From Paenibacillus_D tarimensis_A (lineage in GTDB: Bacteria; Bacillota; Bacilli; Paenibacillales; Paenibacillaceae), in the NCBI GenBank assembly GCA_041281825.1, contig CP166298.1, positions 2,666,001 to 2,730,000 on the forward strand: a stretch of DNA of 64,000 nucleotides, written 5' to 3'. The translations under genes were made by a program, and so were the position numbers. Shown piece after piece: positions 1 to 7,807 of this stretch (the stretch's first letter is position 1; the number at the start of each line of letters is the position of its first letter). The notes beneath the pieces were generated by a model. It worked only from the letters and a program-made list of their open reading frames with translations, made no database searches and was not told where the DNA came from.

Positions 1-1912
1 GCTGTATGCAGTCGGTAAAATTCCCGGCGGTTTTATTAAACGGGAAGGTCGTCCCAGCGAGAAAGCGATTCTGGCGAGCAGACTTATAGACCGGCCGATT
101 CGCCCGCTTTTTCCGGATGGCTTCAGAAATGAAGTTCAGGTGCTTGACCTCGTGATGAGCGTGGATCAGAATTGTCCTCCGGAAATTGCAGCAATGATCG
201 GGACTTCTGCAGCACTATCAATTTCCGACGTGCCGTTCGACGGGCCGATCGGCGGCGTTATTGTCGGGCGGATTGACGGACAGTTTATTATCAATCCGAC
301 GGTTGAGCAGGAAGATAAGAGCGATGTTTACTTGGTCGTTGCAGGCACGAAAGACGCCATCATGATGGTTGAAGCGGAAGCGAACGAAGTATCCGAAGAA
401 GTGATGCTTGAAGCGATCATGTTCGGCCATGAAGAGATTAAAAAAATCGTTGAAAAACAAGAACAATTTGTTGCCTTAGCCGGTAAACCGAAAATGGAAG
501 TCGTTCTCCACGCCGCCGATGCTGATGTCAATCAAGCGGTTCGCGACTATGCGCAAGCTAAATTGGTTGAGGCGATCCGTATTGAAGAAAAGCATGCCAG
601 GCAAGATGCGATCGATGCTGTGGAAAATGAGGCTGTCGAGCATTTCCGTACAGTTTATGCCGAAACGCCGGAGCTGCTGGACGATGTCAAAGAAGTGCTT
701 CACGATATCGTAAAGGAAGAAGTCCGCAGGTTAATTACGGTGGACAAAATCCGCCCGGACGGAAGAGCGCTTGGCGAGATCAGACCGATTGAATGCGACG
801 TCGCCTTGCTGCCGCGCACACACGGCTCGGGTCTGTTCACGCGCGGCCAAACACAGGCGCTTAGCATTTGTACGCTTGGAGCACTTGGCGATGTTCAAAT
901 TTTGGACGGCATCGATCTGGAAGAATCAAAACGATTCATGCACCACTATAACTTCCCGCCGTTCAGCGTAGGGGAAGCGAGACCGCTTCGGGCGCCGGGA
1001 AGACGTGAAATCGGCCACGGTGCGCTTGGCGAGCGGGCATTGTCCAAGGTGATCCCGCCGGAAAGTGAATTCCCGTACACGATCCGCCTCGTTTCCGAAG
1101 TGCTCGAGTCTAACGGTTCAAGCTCCCAAGCCAGTATTTGCGCAAGTACGCTGGCGATGATGGATGCGGGCGTACCGATCAAAGCTCCGGTTGCCGGCAT
1201 CGCAATGGGGTTGATCATGGACGGCGAACATTTTTCGATTCTGACAGATATACAAGGTATGGAAGACCATCTTGGCGATATGGACTTTAAAGTGGCGGGT
1301 ACCGCAGAAGGTGTTACCGCAATTCAAATGGATATTAAGATTGCGGGTATCAACCGTACCATTCTTGAACAAGCGCTAGAGCAGGCGCGCGAAGGCCGGA
1401 TGTTTATTCTTGGCAAGATGGTAGAAGTCCTGCAGCAGCCGCGTCAAAACCTTTCTCCTTATGCGCCTAAGATTCTCATCCTGAACATCAATCCGGATAA
1501 AATCCGCGATGTTATCGGTGCAGGCGGGAAGATCATTAACAAAATTATTGAGGAAACCGGCGTGAAAATCGATATCGAGCAAGACGGCACCGTGTTCATC
1601 GCTTCCTCCAATGAGGAAATGAACCAAAAAGCGAGGTCAATCATCGAGGGGATCGTCAAAGAGGTCGTTATCGGCGAGGTTTACGAAGGTACGGTCAAAC
1701 GTGTTGAAAAATTCGGAGCCTTTGTGGAAATTCTGCCTAACAAAGAAGGGCTTGTACACATCTCTCAATTAGCTGCCGAGCGGGTAGCGAAGACGGAGGA
1801 TGTGGTCAAAATCGGCGATCGGATTACGGTGAAAGTGACGGAGATCGATCAGCAAGGCCGGATCAATCTGTCCCGCAAAGCTGTATTGGCAGCGCAGGAA
1901 CCGGCACAATAA
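1..1912 (+). CDS. pnp: Polyribonucleotide nucleotidyltransferase (PNPase), 5' end outside window
   Basis: Phosphorolytic 3'-5' exoribonuclease of mRNA decay. The frame is open from base 2, so about 65 N-terminal residues lie outside the window; 636 residues are visible. The visible part begins inside the first RNase PH domain (AVGKIPGGFIKREGRPSE), then has the helical linker, the second RNase PH domain (RPDGRALGEIRPIECDV, then GSGLFTRGQTQ), a KH domain (DKIRDVIGAGGKIINKI) and a C-terminal S1 domain (GAFVEILPNKEGLVHISQL). An ATG at 140 is internal and not the start. It leads into ylxY as in Bacillus subtilis. Confidence 0.98.
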   Translation, partial: LYAVGKIPGGFIKREGRPSEKAILASRLIDRPIRPLFPDGFRNEVQVLDLVMSVDQNCPPEIAAMIGTSAALSISDVPFDGPIGGVIVGRIDGQFIINPTVEQEDKSDVYLVVAGTKDAIMMVEAEANEVSEEVMLEAIMFGHEEIKKIVEKQEQFVALAGKPKMEVVLHAADADVNQAVRDYAQAKLVEAIRIEEKHARQDAIDAVENEAVEHFRTVYAETPELLDDVKEVLHDIVKEEVRRLITVDKIRPDGRALGEIRPIECDVALLPRTHGSGLFTRGQTQALSICTLGALGDVQILDGIDLEESKRFMHHYNFPPFSVGEARPLRAPGRREIGHGALGERALSKVIPPESEFPYTIRLVSEVLESNGSSSQASICASTLAMMDAGVPIKAPVAGIAMGLIMDGEHFSILTDIQGMEDHLGDMDFKVAGTAEGVTAIQMDIKIAGINRTILEQALEQAREGRMFILGKMVEVLQQPRQNLSPYAPKILILNINPDKIRDVIGAGGKIINKIIEETGVKIDIEQDGTVFIASSNEEMNQKARSIIEGIVKEVVIGEVYEGTVKRVEKFGAFVEILPNKEGLVHISQLAAERVAKTEDVVKIGDRITVKVTEIDQQGRINLSRKAVLAAQEPAQ

Positions 1913-1946
1913 TCGGTCGCGAGCGAAAATACAATAGCTTCATGAC

Positions 1947-1980
1947 AAAGAGCCAGATCATGTCTGTCTCTTTTTGTTTT
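1947..1980 (+). terminator. Probable intrinsic terminator of pnp
   Basis: Inverted repeat AAAGAG...CTCTTT extended by CAG...CTG across one mismatch, loop ATCATGT, followed by TTTTTGTTTT. It lies 35 bases after the pnp stop. Confidence 0.6.
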
Positions 1981-2018
1981 GTCCGCTTCACTTACGAGTT
2001 TAAAAAGCCCGGTTTTAC

Positions 2019-2045
2019 ATATTCTTGTCCCGCTATACATAGGAT
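2019..2045 (+). promoter_or_regulatory. Candidate sigma-E promoter of ylxY
   Basis: ATATT at 2019-2023, a 14-base spacer, then CATAGGAT at 2038-2045. This fits the mother-cell sigma-E pattern (ATATT, 14-15 bases, CATACA-T) with two mismatches in the -10. A start near 2052 would leave a leader of about 20 bases before the ylxY ribosome site. Assigned by motif only. Confidence 0.5.
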
Positions 2046-2071
2046 GAAATGTATGAAAGGAGCGGGAATGG

Positions 2072-3058
2072 ATGCGGATATCCGGAAATAAAATCGTCTT
2101 TATCGCCGTCTCATTTAGTGCGGCGCTATTGCTGCTCAGTATGAACGACAGTATTGCCCAATATGTTACCAGTGTTAAACGGAACGCCGGAGCGGTTCCG
2201 GCGATGGCTAGCTTTGATTCGCAAGGCGATCAAGGGCTGTATGACCGGATTGTCGCCGAAGCGAATAACCGGAAAGTGGCGCCTGTCGATGCCAAAGTGG
2301 ACCGGGTATGGAAAGCGATTCCCGGGTACAATGGGATTGAAGTGGATATTGAGAAAACGTTTCGAACCGCCAAGGCGTCTCCTAACGATCCCATCCGTTT
2401 CTTTTACCGTGAAGTCGCTCCGAAAGTCAATCTGGAGGATCTGGGACGATATCCGATTTATAAAGGCAATCCGAATAAAAAGATGGCCGCTTTAATGATT
2501 AATGTCGCCTGGGGAAACGAATATCTGGATCCGATGCTGGAAGTATTGGAGCAGGAGCGGGTGAAGGCGACCTTTTTCTTCGATGGCACCTGGCTCAAGA
2601 AAAACGCGGATACGGCGAAAAAAATCCAGTCGTTCGGGCATGAGCTATCCAATCACGCTTATTCTCACCCCAATATGAGCACGCTTGGACGTACGGCCGC
2701 ATACCAGCAAATCGCCAAAACCGAAAGCTTGCTGAAGGAAACGCTCGGCGTAAAAAACAGGTGGTTCGCTCCACCGTCCGGCGATTATAATCAAATGACC
2801 GTCGATGTCGCCGCGGAACAGGGATTAAAAACGGTGTTATGGACGGTCGATACGGTCGATTGGAAAAAGCCGTCCCCGGAATGGATCGTTCGTAAAATCA
2901 GCCTGCAAATCGAACCGGGAGCACTGGTTTTGATGCATCCGACTGCATCCTCCAGTCAAGCTTTGCCCGGAATCATCCGGGAAATCAAGCGAAAAGGAAT
3001 TGTGCTCGGAACGGTAAGCGAGACGCTCTCGCCCGATCGTGTTCCGCCAGTCAGTTGA
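2072..3058 (+). CDS. ylxY: YlxY-type sporulation polysaccharide deacetylase-like protein
   Basis: 328 residues with one N-terminal membrane segment (about 8-23) and a C-terminal NodB/polysaccharide deacetylase domain (about 138-320), so a membrane-anchored protein with an extracytoplasmic domain. The His pair of motif 2 is present (NHAYSHP, H195 and H199). The usual TFDDG motif is replaced by INVAWGNE (143-150), removing the catalytic and metal-binding aspartates, so normal deacetylase activity is doubtful. The start was chosen for AAAGGAG 9 bases upstream; an ATG at 2068 is out of frame and stops after seven codons. Its place between pnp and mlpA matches B. subtilis ylxY. Confidence 0.9.
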   Translation: MRISGNKIVFIAVSFSAALLLLSMNDSIAQYVTSVKRNAGAVPAMASFDSQGDQGLYDRIVAEANNRKVAPVDAKVDRVWKAIPGYNGIEVDIEKTFRTAKASPNDPIRFFYREVAPKVNLEDLGRYPIYKGNPNKKMAALMINVAWGNEYLDPMLEVLEQERVKATFFFDGTWLKKNADTAKKIQSFGHELSNHAYSHPNMSTLGRTAAYQQIAKTESLLKETLGVKNRWFAPPSGDYNQMTVDVAAEQGLKTVLWTVDTVDWKKPSPEWIVRKISLQIEPGALVLMHPTASSSQALPGIIREIKRKGIVLGTVSETLSPDRVPPVS

Positions 3059-3113
3059 GGCTTACCTTGAATTCTGATATAGTGAAATCATTGATTTTAG
3101 AGGAGGGGACCCG

Positions 3114-4379
3114 GTGAACAAATATACGTTAAAAAACGGGCTGCGTGTCGTGATGGAGAATATCCCTACATGCCGGTCGGTTTCCTTCGGGATTTGGGTG
3201 AGAACAGGCTCTCGATATGAAACGCCTGAAAACAACGGAATCTCGCATTTTATTGAGCATATGCTCTTTAAAGGAACAGACAAACGGAGCGCCAAAGATA
3301 TAGCCGATTTGTTCGATGGAATAGGCGGCAATGTGAACGCGTTTACGTCTAAAGAATATACTTGTTACTTTGCGAAAGTGCTGGACCAGCACTTGCCGAT
3401 TGCGGTTGAAACGCTTGCTGATATGTTCTTTGAATCGCGGTTTGATTCCGCAGAGCTGGAGAAAGAAAAAAACGTCATTCTTGAGGAAATTGCAATGTAC
3501 GAAGATACACCGGATGATAAAGTGCACGATGAAGCGTCGAAAGCGGCTTTCGGGGATCATTCGCTGGCCTACTCCATTCTTGGACTGGAGGAACGGCTGA
3601 AGGCGATGGATGCTGACGCGTTGAAATTATATATGGAGAGCAATTACCGGATCGACAATACGGTGATCAGCGTTGCCGGAAATATCGATGAGCCTTCGGT
3701 GCTTAAGCTGCTCGAGTCCCATTTCGGCGTTTTTGAACAACGCGGCAGCGGCTCGGAATCCGTCGCACCTGTATTTAAAGGCGATTATTTATTCCATAAG
3801 AAAAAAACGGAGCAGAACCATATCTGTCTCTCATTTCCCGGCTGTTCGATTACAGATCCGCAATTATATGCGATGATCCTGCTCAATAATGCGATCGGCG
3901 GAGGAATGAGCTCCAGACTGTTTCAGGAAATTAGAGAGAAGAGAGGCCTTGCATATTCCGTATATTCTTATCACACTTCGTATGCCGATACAGGCTTGTT
4001 TACGGTCTATGCGGGGACGGCTCCGAAACAGACGAAGGATGTGTTGGATCTTACTGTAGAAATGATGGGAGAGCTCTCCGCAAACGGGTTAACGGCGGCC
4101 GAATTGAACCGCGGCAAGGAACAGCTTAAGGGCAGCCTCATTCTAAGCCTTGAGAGCACAAGCAGCCGGATGAACCGGATCGGCAAAAATGAACTGATGC
4201 TGGGCAGGCATTACACACTGGACGAAATGCTTGAACGAATAGACCGCGTTTCAATGGAAGATATAAGCGCAATTATTTCGCGAATGCTAGCCGTACCGTT
4301 TTCGGTAGCGGTAGTAGGCGCGAATGATAAAGCGGCCGCAGCGCTTGGGAGGGATTGTTTTGTTTCAAGTTCAATTTAA
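3114..4379 (+). CDS. mlpA: M16 family zinc metallopeptidase MlpA/YmxG
   Basis: 421-residue processing-peptidase-like enzyme with the inverted zinc motif HFIEH (residues 45-49) and the downstream acidic helix (EKEKNVILEEI) that supplies the third ligand, so it should be active. The C-terminal half carries the second M16 domain (GGGMSSRLFQEIREKRGLAYSV). It starts at GTG with AGGAGGGG about 7 bases upstream. Its 3' end overlaps dut by 20 bases. In B. subtilis the orthologue lies at the same place between ylxY and the dpa genes. Confidence 0.93.
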   Translation: MNKYTLKNGLRVVMENIPTCRSVSFGIWVRTGSRYETPENNGISHFIEHMLFKGTDKRSAKDIADLFDGIGGNVNAFTSKEYTCYFAKVLDQHLPIAVETLADMFFESRFDSAELEKEKNVILEEIAMYEDTPDDKVHDEASKAAFGDHSLAYSILGLEERLKAMDADALKLYMESNYRIDNTVISVAGNIDEPSVLKLLESHFGVFEQRGSGSESVAPVFKGDYLFHKKKTEQNHICLSFPGCSITDPQLYAMILLNNAIGGGMSSRLFQEIREKRGLAYSVYSYHTSYADTGLFTVYAGTAPKQTKDVLDLTVEMMGELSANGLTAAELNRGKEQLKGSLILSLESTSSRMNRIGKNELMLGRHYTLDEMLERIDRVSMEDISAIISRMLAVPFSVAVVGANDKAAAALGRDCFVSSSI

Positions 4380-4803
4380 ACGGATGCCGGGCAATGAGGA
4401 TATTGATCTGCCGAAGAAAATGTCGGACTCAGCGAGCGGTTTTGATTTGCATGCCGCAGTCACGGACCCGGTAATCATACCCCCGGGGGAGCGCCGGCTC
4501 ATTCCTACCGGCTTCGCAATGGCAATGCCGCAGCAGCTCGAGGCGCAAATTCGGCCGCGCAGCGGATTAGCCTACAAGCACGGTATCACCTGCTTGAATA
4601 CGCCGGGCACGATCGATGCCGATTACCGCGGCGAAGTGAAGGTACTGCTGATCAATTTGGGGCAGGAATCATTCACCATCAACCGGGGGGAGCGTATTGC
4701 CCAAATGGTCTTCCAGGCTGTCCCTTCCGTTTCCATCGAGGAAGTATCCGAGCTGTCCGATACGCTTCGCGGCGCCGGCGGCTTCGGCCACACCGGCAAA
4801 TAA
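4360..4803 (+). CDS. dut: dUTP diphosphatase
   Basis: 147-residue trimeric dUTPase that hydrolyses dUTP to dUMP and diphosphate, keeping uracil out of DNA. All five motifs are visible: SGFDLHA, RPRSGLA, GTIDADYRGE, GERIAQMV and the C-terminal RGAGGFGHTGK that closes over the active site. Start taken as TTG 4360, preceded by GGGAGG at a 6-base spacing; an in-frame ATG at 4324 lies inside mlpA and has no ribosome site. It occupies the position held by ymxH in B. subtilis. Confidence 0.93.
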   Translation: MFQVQFKRMPGNEDIDLPKKMSDSASGFDLHAAVTDPVIIPPGERRLIPTGFAMAMPQQLEAQIRPRSGLAYKHGITCLNTPGTIDADYRGEVKVLLINLGQESFTINRGERIAQMVFQAVPSVSIEEVSELSDTLRGAGGFGHTGK

Positions 4804-4889
4804 TTTTGCTTTTATCGTTTCTTTTCCTAAAAAGCATTTGCGAAGCAGTAAGGTCTTGAAAGGAATTATAACTATTGGGATTTATGTGT

Positions 4890-5002
4890 AGTGGAGCGGG
4901 AGCTCCCGGAAGAGTTTACGTCCGCCTTTGGGAGCGCTTTGCAGCCTTGTTAGTGGAATCATAACAAAGGGCGGACAACACGCGGCTGGAGGGAGTCCCG
5001 GT
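4890..5002 (+). other. Structured intergenic region between dut and dpaA
   Basis: The 339 bases between dut and dpaA hold no convincing gene. Bases 4920-4929 pair with 4966-4976 (GTCCGCCTTT against AAAGGGCGGAC, one bulge), enclosing about 36 bases. Flanking GC-rich segments (GGGAGCTCCC near 4899, GAGGGAGTCCCGG near 4990) could pair further. It may be a 3' or 5' untranslated structured RNA. It matches no riboswitch class I recognise. Confidence 0.35.
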
Positions 5003-5042
5003 CATCATAACAACCTATATCCTATTAAATATTTAAATTCAT

Positions 5043-5077
5043 GCCTTTGCGAATTCGCAAAGGCTTTTTTCTTTTTT
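5043..5077 (+). terminator. Intrinsic terminator upstream of dpaA
   Basis: Perfect 11-bp inverted repeat (GCCTTTGCGAA / TTCGCAAAGGC, 5043-5064) followed at once by TTTTTTCTTTTTT. It separates the dut transcript from the dpa operon. Confidence 0.85.
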
Positions 5078-5106
5078 CACCCCTGTCTGGGCGCCCGCAT
5101 AGGATG
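5078..5106 (+). promoter_or_regulatory. Candidate sigma-K promoter of dpaAB
   Basis: CACC at 5078-5081, a 16-base spacer, then CATAGGATG at 5098-5106. This resembles the late mother-cell sigma-K pattern (AC, 16-17 bases, CATA-N3-TA), with G for the final A. B. subtilis spoVF (dpaAB) is sigma-K controlled, so the match is plausible, but it was made by eye. Confidence 0.5.
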
Positions 5107-5142
5107 GTGTATAGCCAAGAGCGCAGAAAGGAGAGAACCTTG

Positions 5143-6039
5143 ATGCTGACAGGAACGCGGATCTTGCTGCTTGGTGGGGATGCGAGGCAATTGGAGGTGA
5201 TTCGCAAACTGACCGAGCTGGATGCTAGCGTATCATTGACCGGTTTTGAAGGTTTGCATACGCCGCTTGACGGCGCGGTTCATACGGAGCTTCGCGACGA
5301 ATTGCTCGAGAAGATCGATGCGCTTATTCTTCCGGTTGTTGGTACGGATGACGAAGGGGGAATTACAGCCGTATTCAGTGATCGGCCGCTCAAGCTGATG
5401 GATGAGCACATTTCAAAGCTTCAGAAGCACTGCAAGGTTTATACCGGAATGGCAAAACCTTATTTGCGCCACTTATGCGAGAGACACGACATCCAGTTAA
5501 TTGAGATTCTTGAGCTCGATGATGTAGCCATATATAATTCCATCCCGACTGCCGAAGGTGCCGTTATGATGGCGATTCAGAATACCGACATTACGATCCA
5601 CGGTTCTGAAGCCATCGTGCTTGGGCTTGGAAGAACCGGGCTAACGCTTGCCAGAACGCTGCAGAGTTTGGGTGCGAATGTGAAGACGGGCGTCAGGAGG
5701 AAGGAGCATTATGCCAGGGCGTATGAAATGGGCTTAAAGCCTTTCTACACTAAGGATTTACTGCATCATTCAGCCAATATTGACTTGCTTTTTAATACAA
5801 TTCCGACTATGATAGTCACAGCGCAAATTATTGCGAAAATGCCTTCTCGTGCCGTCATTATCGACCTGGCCTCCAAGCCGGGCGGCACCGATTTCCGTTT
5901 TGCCGAAAAGCGTGGCATAAAGGCATTGCTTGCCCCCGGACTTCCCGGAATCGTCGCACCGAAAACAGCTGGACGTATCTTGGCGGATTGCTTGAGCCGG
6001 TTGATTATGGACGACTTTCAATTACGGGAGGAAGGGTAA
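5143..6039 (+). CDS. dpaA: Dipicolinate synthase subunit A
   Basis: 298-residue NAD(P)-dependent subunit of dipicolinate synthase, which converts the dihydrodipicolinate-pathway intermediate to dipicolinic acid in the mother cell for export into the forespore. A Rossmann nucleotide site is visible (VLGLGRTGLTLARTLQSLGA, about 168-187). Start is ATG 5143 with GAAAGGAG about 9 bases upstream (TTG 5140 is an alternative). The longer in-frame ATG at 5041 lies in the terminator and is rejected. Stop and the dpaB start share one base (TAATG), so the two are translationally coupled. Confidence 0.95.
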   Translation: MLTGTRILLLGGDARQLEVIRKLTELDASVSLTGFEGLHTPLDGAVHTELRDELLEKIDALILPVVGTDDEGGITAVFSDRPLKLMDEHISKLQKHCKVYTGMAKPYLRHLCERHDIQLIEILELDDVAIYNSIPTAEGAVMMAIQNTDITIHGSEAIVLGLGRTGLTLARTLQSLGANVKTGVRRKEHYARAYEMGLKPFYTKDLLHHSANIDLLFNTIPTMIVTAQIIAKMPSRAVIIDLASKPGGTDFRFAEKRGIKALLAPGLPGIVAPKTAGRILADCLSRLIMDDFQLREEG

Positions 6040-6632
6040 TGGATTGGCAAGGGAAAACGGTCGGGTATGCGTTATCCGGATCGCATTGCACATTTGAAGA
6101 AGTGATGCCGCAAATTAAACGGTTTGTCGATGCCGGCGCCAAGGTGGTATCGATCGTAACGCAGACGATAATGACGACGGATACCAGGTTCGGCACATCG
6201 GCCGAATGGCAGCGGAAGCTCAAGGAAATTACAGGTAACGACATTATATCTACAATTGTAGAAGCGGAGCCTCTTGGGCCGTCTAAGCTGCTGGATGTGC
6301 TTGTCATTGCGCCTTGTACGGGCAATACGACAAGCAAGCTGGCTAATGCGATGACGGACAGTCCCGTACTCATGGCGGCTAAGGCGCAAATGCGTAACCA
6401 GCGCCCGGTCGTGCTTGCGGTATCGACCAATGACGGCTTGGGACTTAATGCTGCGAATATCGCCAAGCTGCTTGTCGCGAAAAATATTTATTTTGTCCCC
6501 TTTGGACAGGATAATCCACAGCAAAAGCCCAATTCGCTGGTCGCCAGAATGGATCTCATACTGGAAGCTTGCGAAGCCGCACTAGAAGGAAAGCAGCTGC
6601 AACCGATGTTGATCGAACGATTTTTATATTGA
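6039..6632 (+). CDS. dpaB: Dipicolinate synthase subunit B (flavoprotein)
   Basis: 197-residue subunit of the HFCD/Pan-type flavoprotein family (VGYALSGSHCTFEEV at the N-terminus and a PCTGNTTSKLANAMTDSPV phosphate-binding region). With DpaA it makes dipicolinate, the calcium-chelated spore-core solute. Start ATG 6039 overlaps the dpaA stop; GGGAGGAAGGG lies just upstream. It is followed by asd, dapG and dapA, which supply the common precursor. Confidence 0.95.
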   Translation: MDWQGKTVGYALSGSHCTFEEVMPQIKRFVDAGAKVVSIVTQTIMTTDTRFGTSAEWQRKLKEITGNDIISTIVEAEPLGPSKLLDVLVIAPCTGNTTSKLANAMTDSPVLMAAKAQMRNQRPVVLAVSTNDGLGLNAANIAKLLVAKNIYFVPFGQDNPQQKPNSLVARMDLILEACEAALEGKQLQPMLIERFLY

Positions 6633-6685
6633 GAAGGAACGGAGCGGCGATTGCAGCAAAAGCGTTGTAAAGGGGAGTGCAGCAT

Positions 6686-7726
6686 TTGTCGAATCAAAAA
6701 CTGTTTAACGTTGCTGTAGTGGGTGCAACGGGAGCGGTAGGGGAACAAATGATTAAACTACTCGAGGAACGTAACTTCCCGATCAACCAATTGAAGTTAT
6801 TCTCGTCCGCCAGATCCGCCGGTACGAAGTTGAAATTCAAGGGGCAAGACATATCGGTTGAGGAGGCGGCACCGGATAGCTTTGAGGGAGTTGAAATTGC
6901 TTTGTTCAGCGCAGGCGGCGACGTATCGAAAGCGCTAGCTCCGCATGCGCTTAGACACGGAGCGATATGTATCGACAATACGAATGCGTTCCGTATGGAT
7001 CCTGATACTCCTCTTATCGTTCCTGAAGTCAATATCGATAAAGTAAGCGAGCATAAAGGGATTATTGCCAATCCGAACTGCTCGACGATTCAGATGGTCG
7101 CTGCGCTAAAGCCGCTGTACGACCGTTACGGCATTTCCAGAATCATTGTCTCCACATATCAGGCTGTTTCCGGTGCGGGCAGCCGGGCCATTGGGGAAAT
7201 GCTTCGTCAGACGGAGGAGGTGTTGGCCGGCAATCAGGCCAACCCGACTATTTTGCCCGTAGGATCTTTGCCGGTTAAGCATCAAATCGCTTTTAACGCG
7301 ATTCCCCAAATCGACAAGTTTCAGGAAAACGGCTATACGTTGGAAGAAATGAAGATGATTCGCGAAACGAAAAAAATCATGGGCGACGATTCGATTGACG
7401 TGACCGCGACATGCGTACGTATTCCGGTTGTTTACGGACATTCGGAATCGGTTTATGTCGAATTGAAGAGCGAATACGAGCTGAAGGACGTGAAACGGAT
7501 TTTGTCCGAAACACCGGGCATTGTTCTTGTTGACGACCCTGAGAACCAGCAATATCCGCTTGCAACGGAAGCCGCAGGGAAGCCGGACGTATTTGTCGGC
7601 CGTCTCCGCCGCGACCTGGGCAGCCCGCTTGGACTTAATATGTGGATCGTATCGGATAACCTGCTTAAGGGCGCTGCATGGAATGCCGTTCAAATTGCCG
7701 AATATATTGCAATCGAGAAGAAGTAG
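6686..7726 (+). CDS. asd: Aspartate-semialdehyde dehydrogenase
   Basis: 346 residues. It reduces aspartyl phosphate to aspartate semialdehyde with NADPH, the branch point to diaminopimelate, lysine, threonine, methionine and dipicolinate. The N-terminal GATGAVGEQM loop binds NADP and the catalytic Cys is in NPNCSTIQMV (about residue 130). Start assigned to TTG 6686 (MSNQKLFNVAVVGA) with AAAGGGGAG 8 bases upstream; an in-frame GTG at 6677 overlaps that ribosome site. Confidence 0.95.
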   Translation: MSNQKLFNVAVVGATGAVGEQMIKLLEERNFPINQLKLFSSARSAGTKLKFKGQDISVEEAAPDSFEGVEIALFSAGGDVSKALAPHALRHGAICIDNTNAFRMDPDTPLIVPEVNIDKVSEHKGIIANPNCSTIQMVAALKPLYDRYGISRIIVSTYQAVSGAGSRAIGEMLRQTEEVLAGNQANPTILPVGSLPVKHQIAFNAIPQIDKFQENGYTLEEMKMIRETKKIMGDDSIDVTATCVRIPVVYGHSESVYVELKSEYELKDVKRILSETPGIVLVDDPENQQYPLATEAAGKPDVFVGRLRRDLGSPLGLNMWIVSDNLLKGAAWNAVQIAEYIAIEKK

Positions 7727-7807
7727 TTATACGTCAGTATTCGAACATTCTCATAGACAGCGCGAGCATAATCGGTCGTCGTTCTTGAAAACACGGAGGC
7801 TGACTCG

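Noticed and set aside
4971..4990. GGGCGGACAACACGCGG resembles the T-box antiterminator motif (AGGGTGGNACCGCG)
   Set aside because: Three extra bases interrupt the motif, there is no specifier stem or amino-acid gene downstream, and the downstream gene is dpaA.
4928..5143. 71-codon open frame between dut and dpaA
   Set aside because: It runs through the terminator and promoter, has no ribosome site and no family resemblance.
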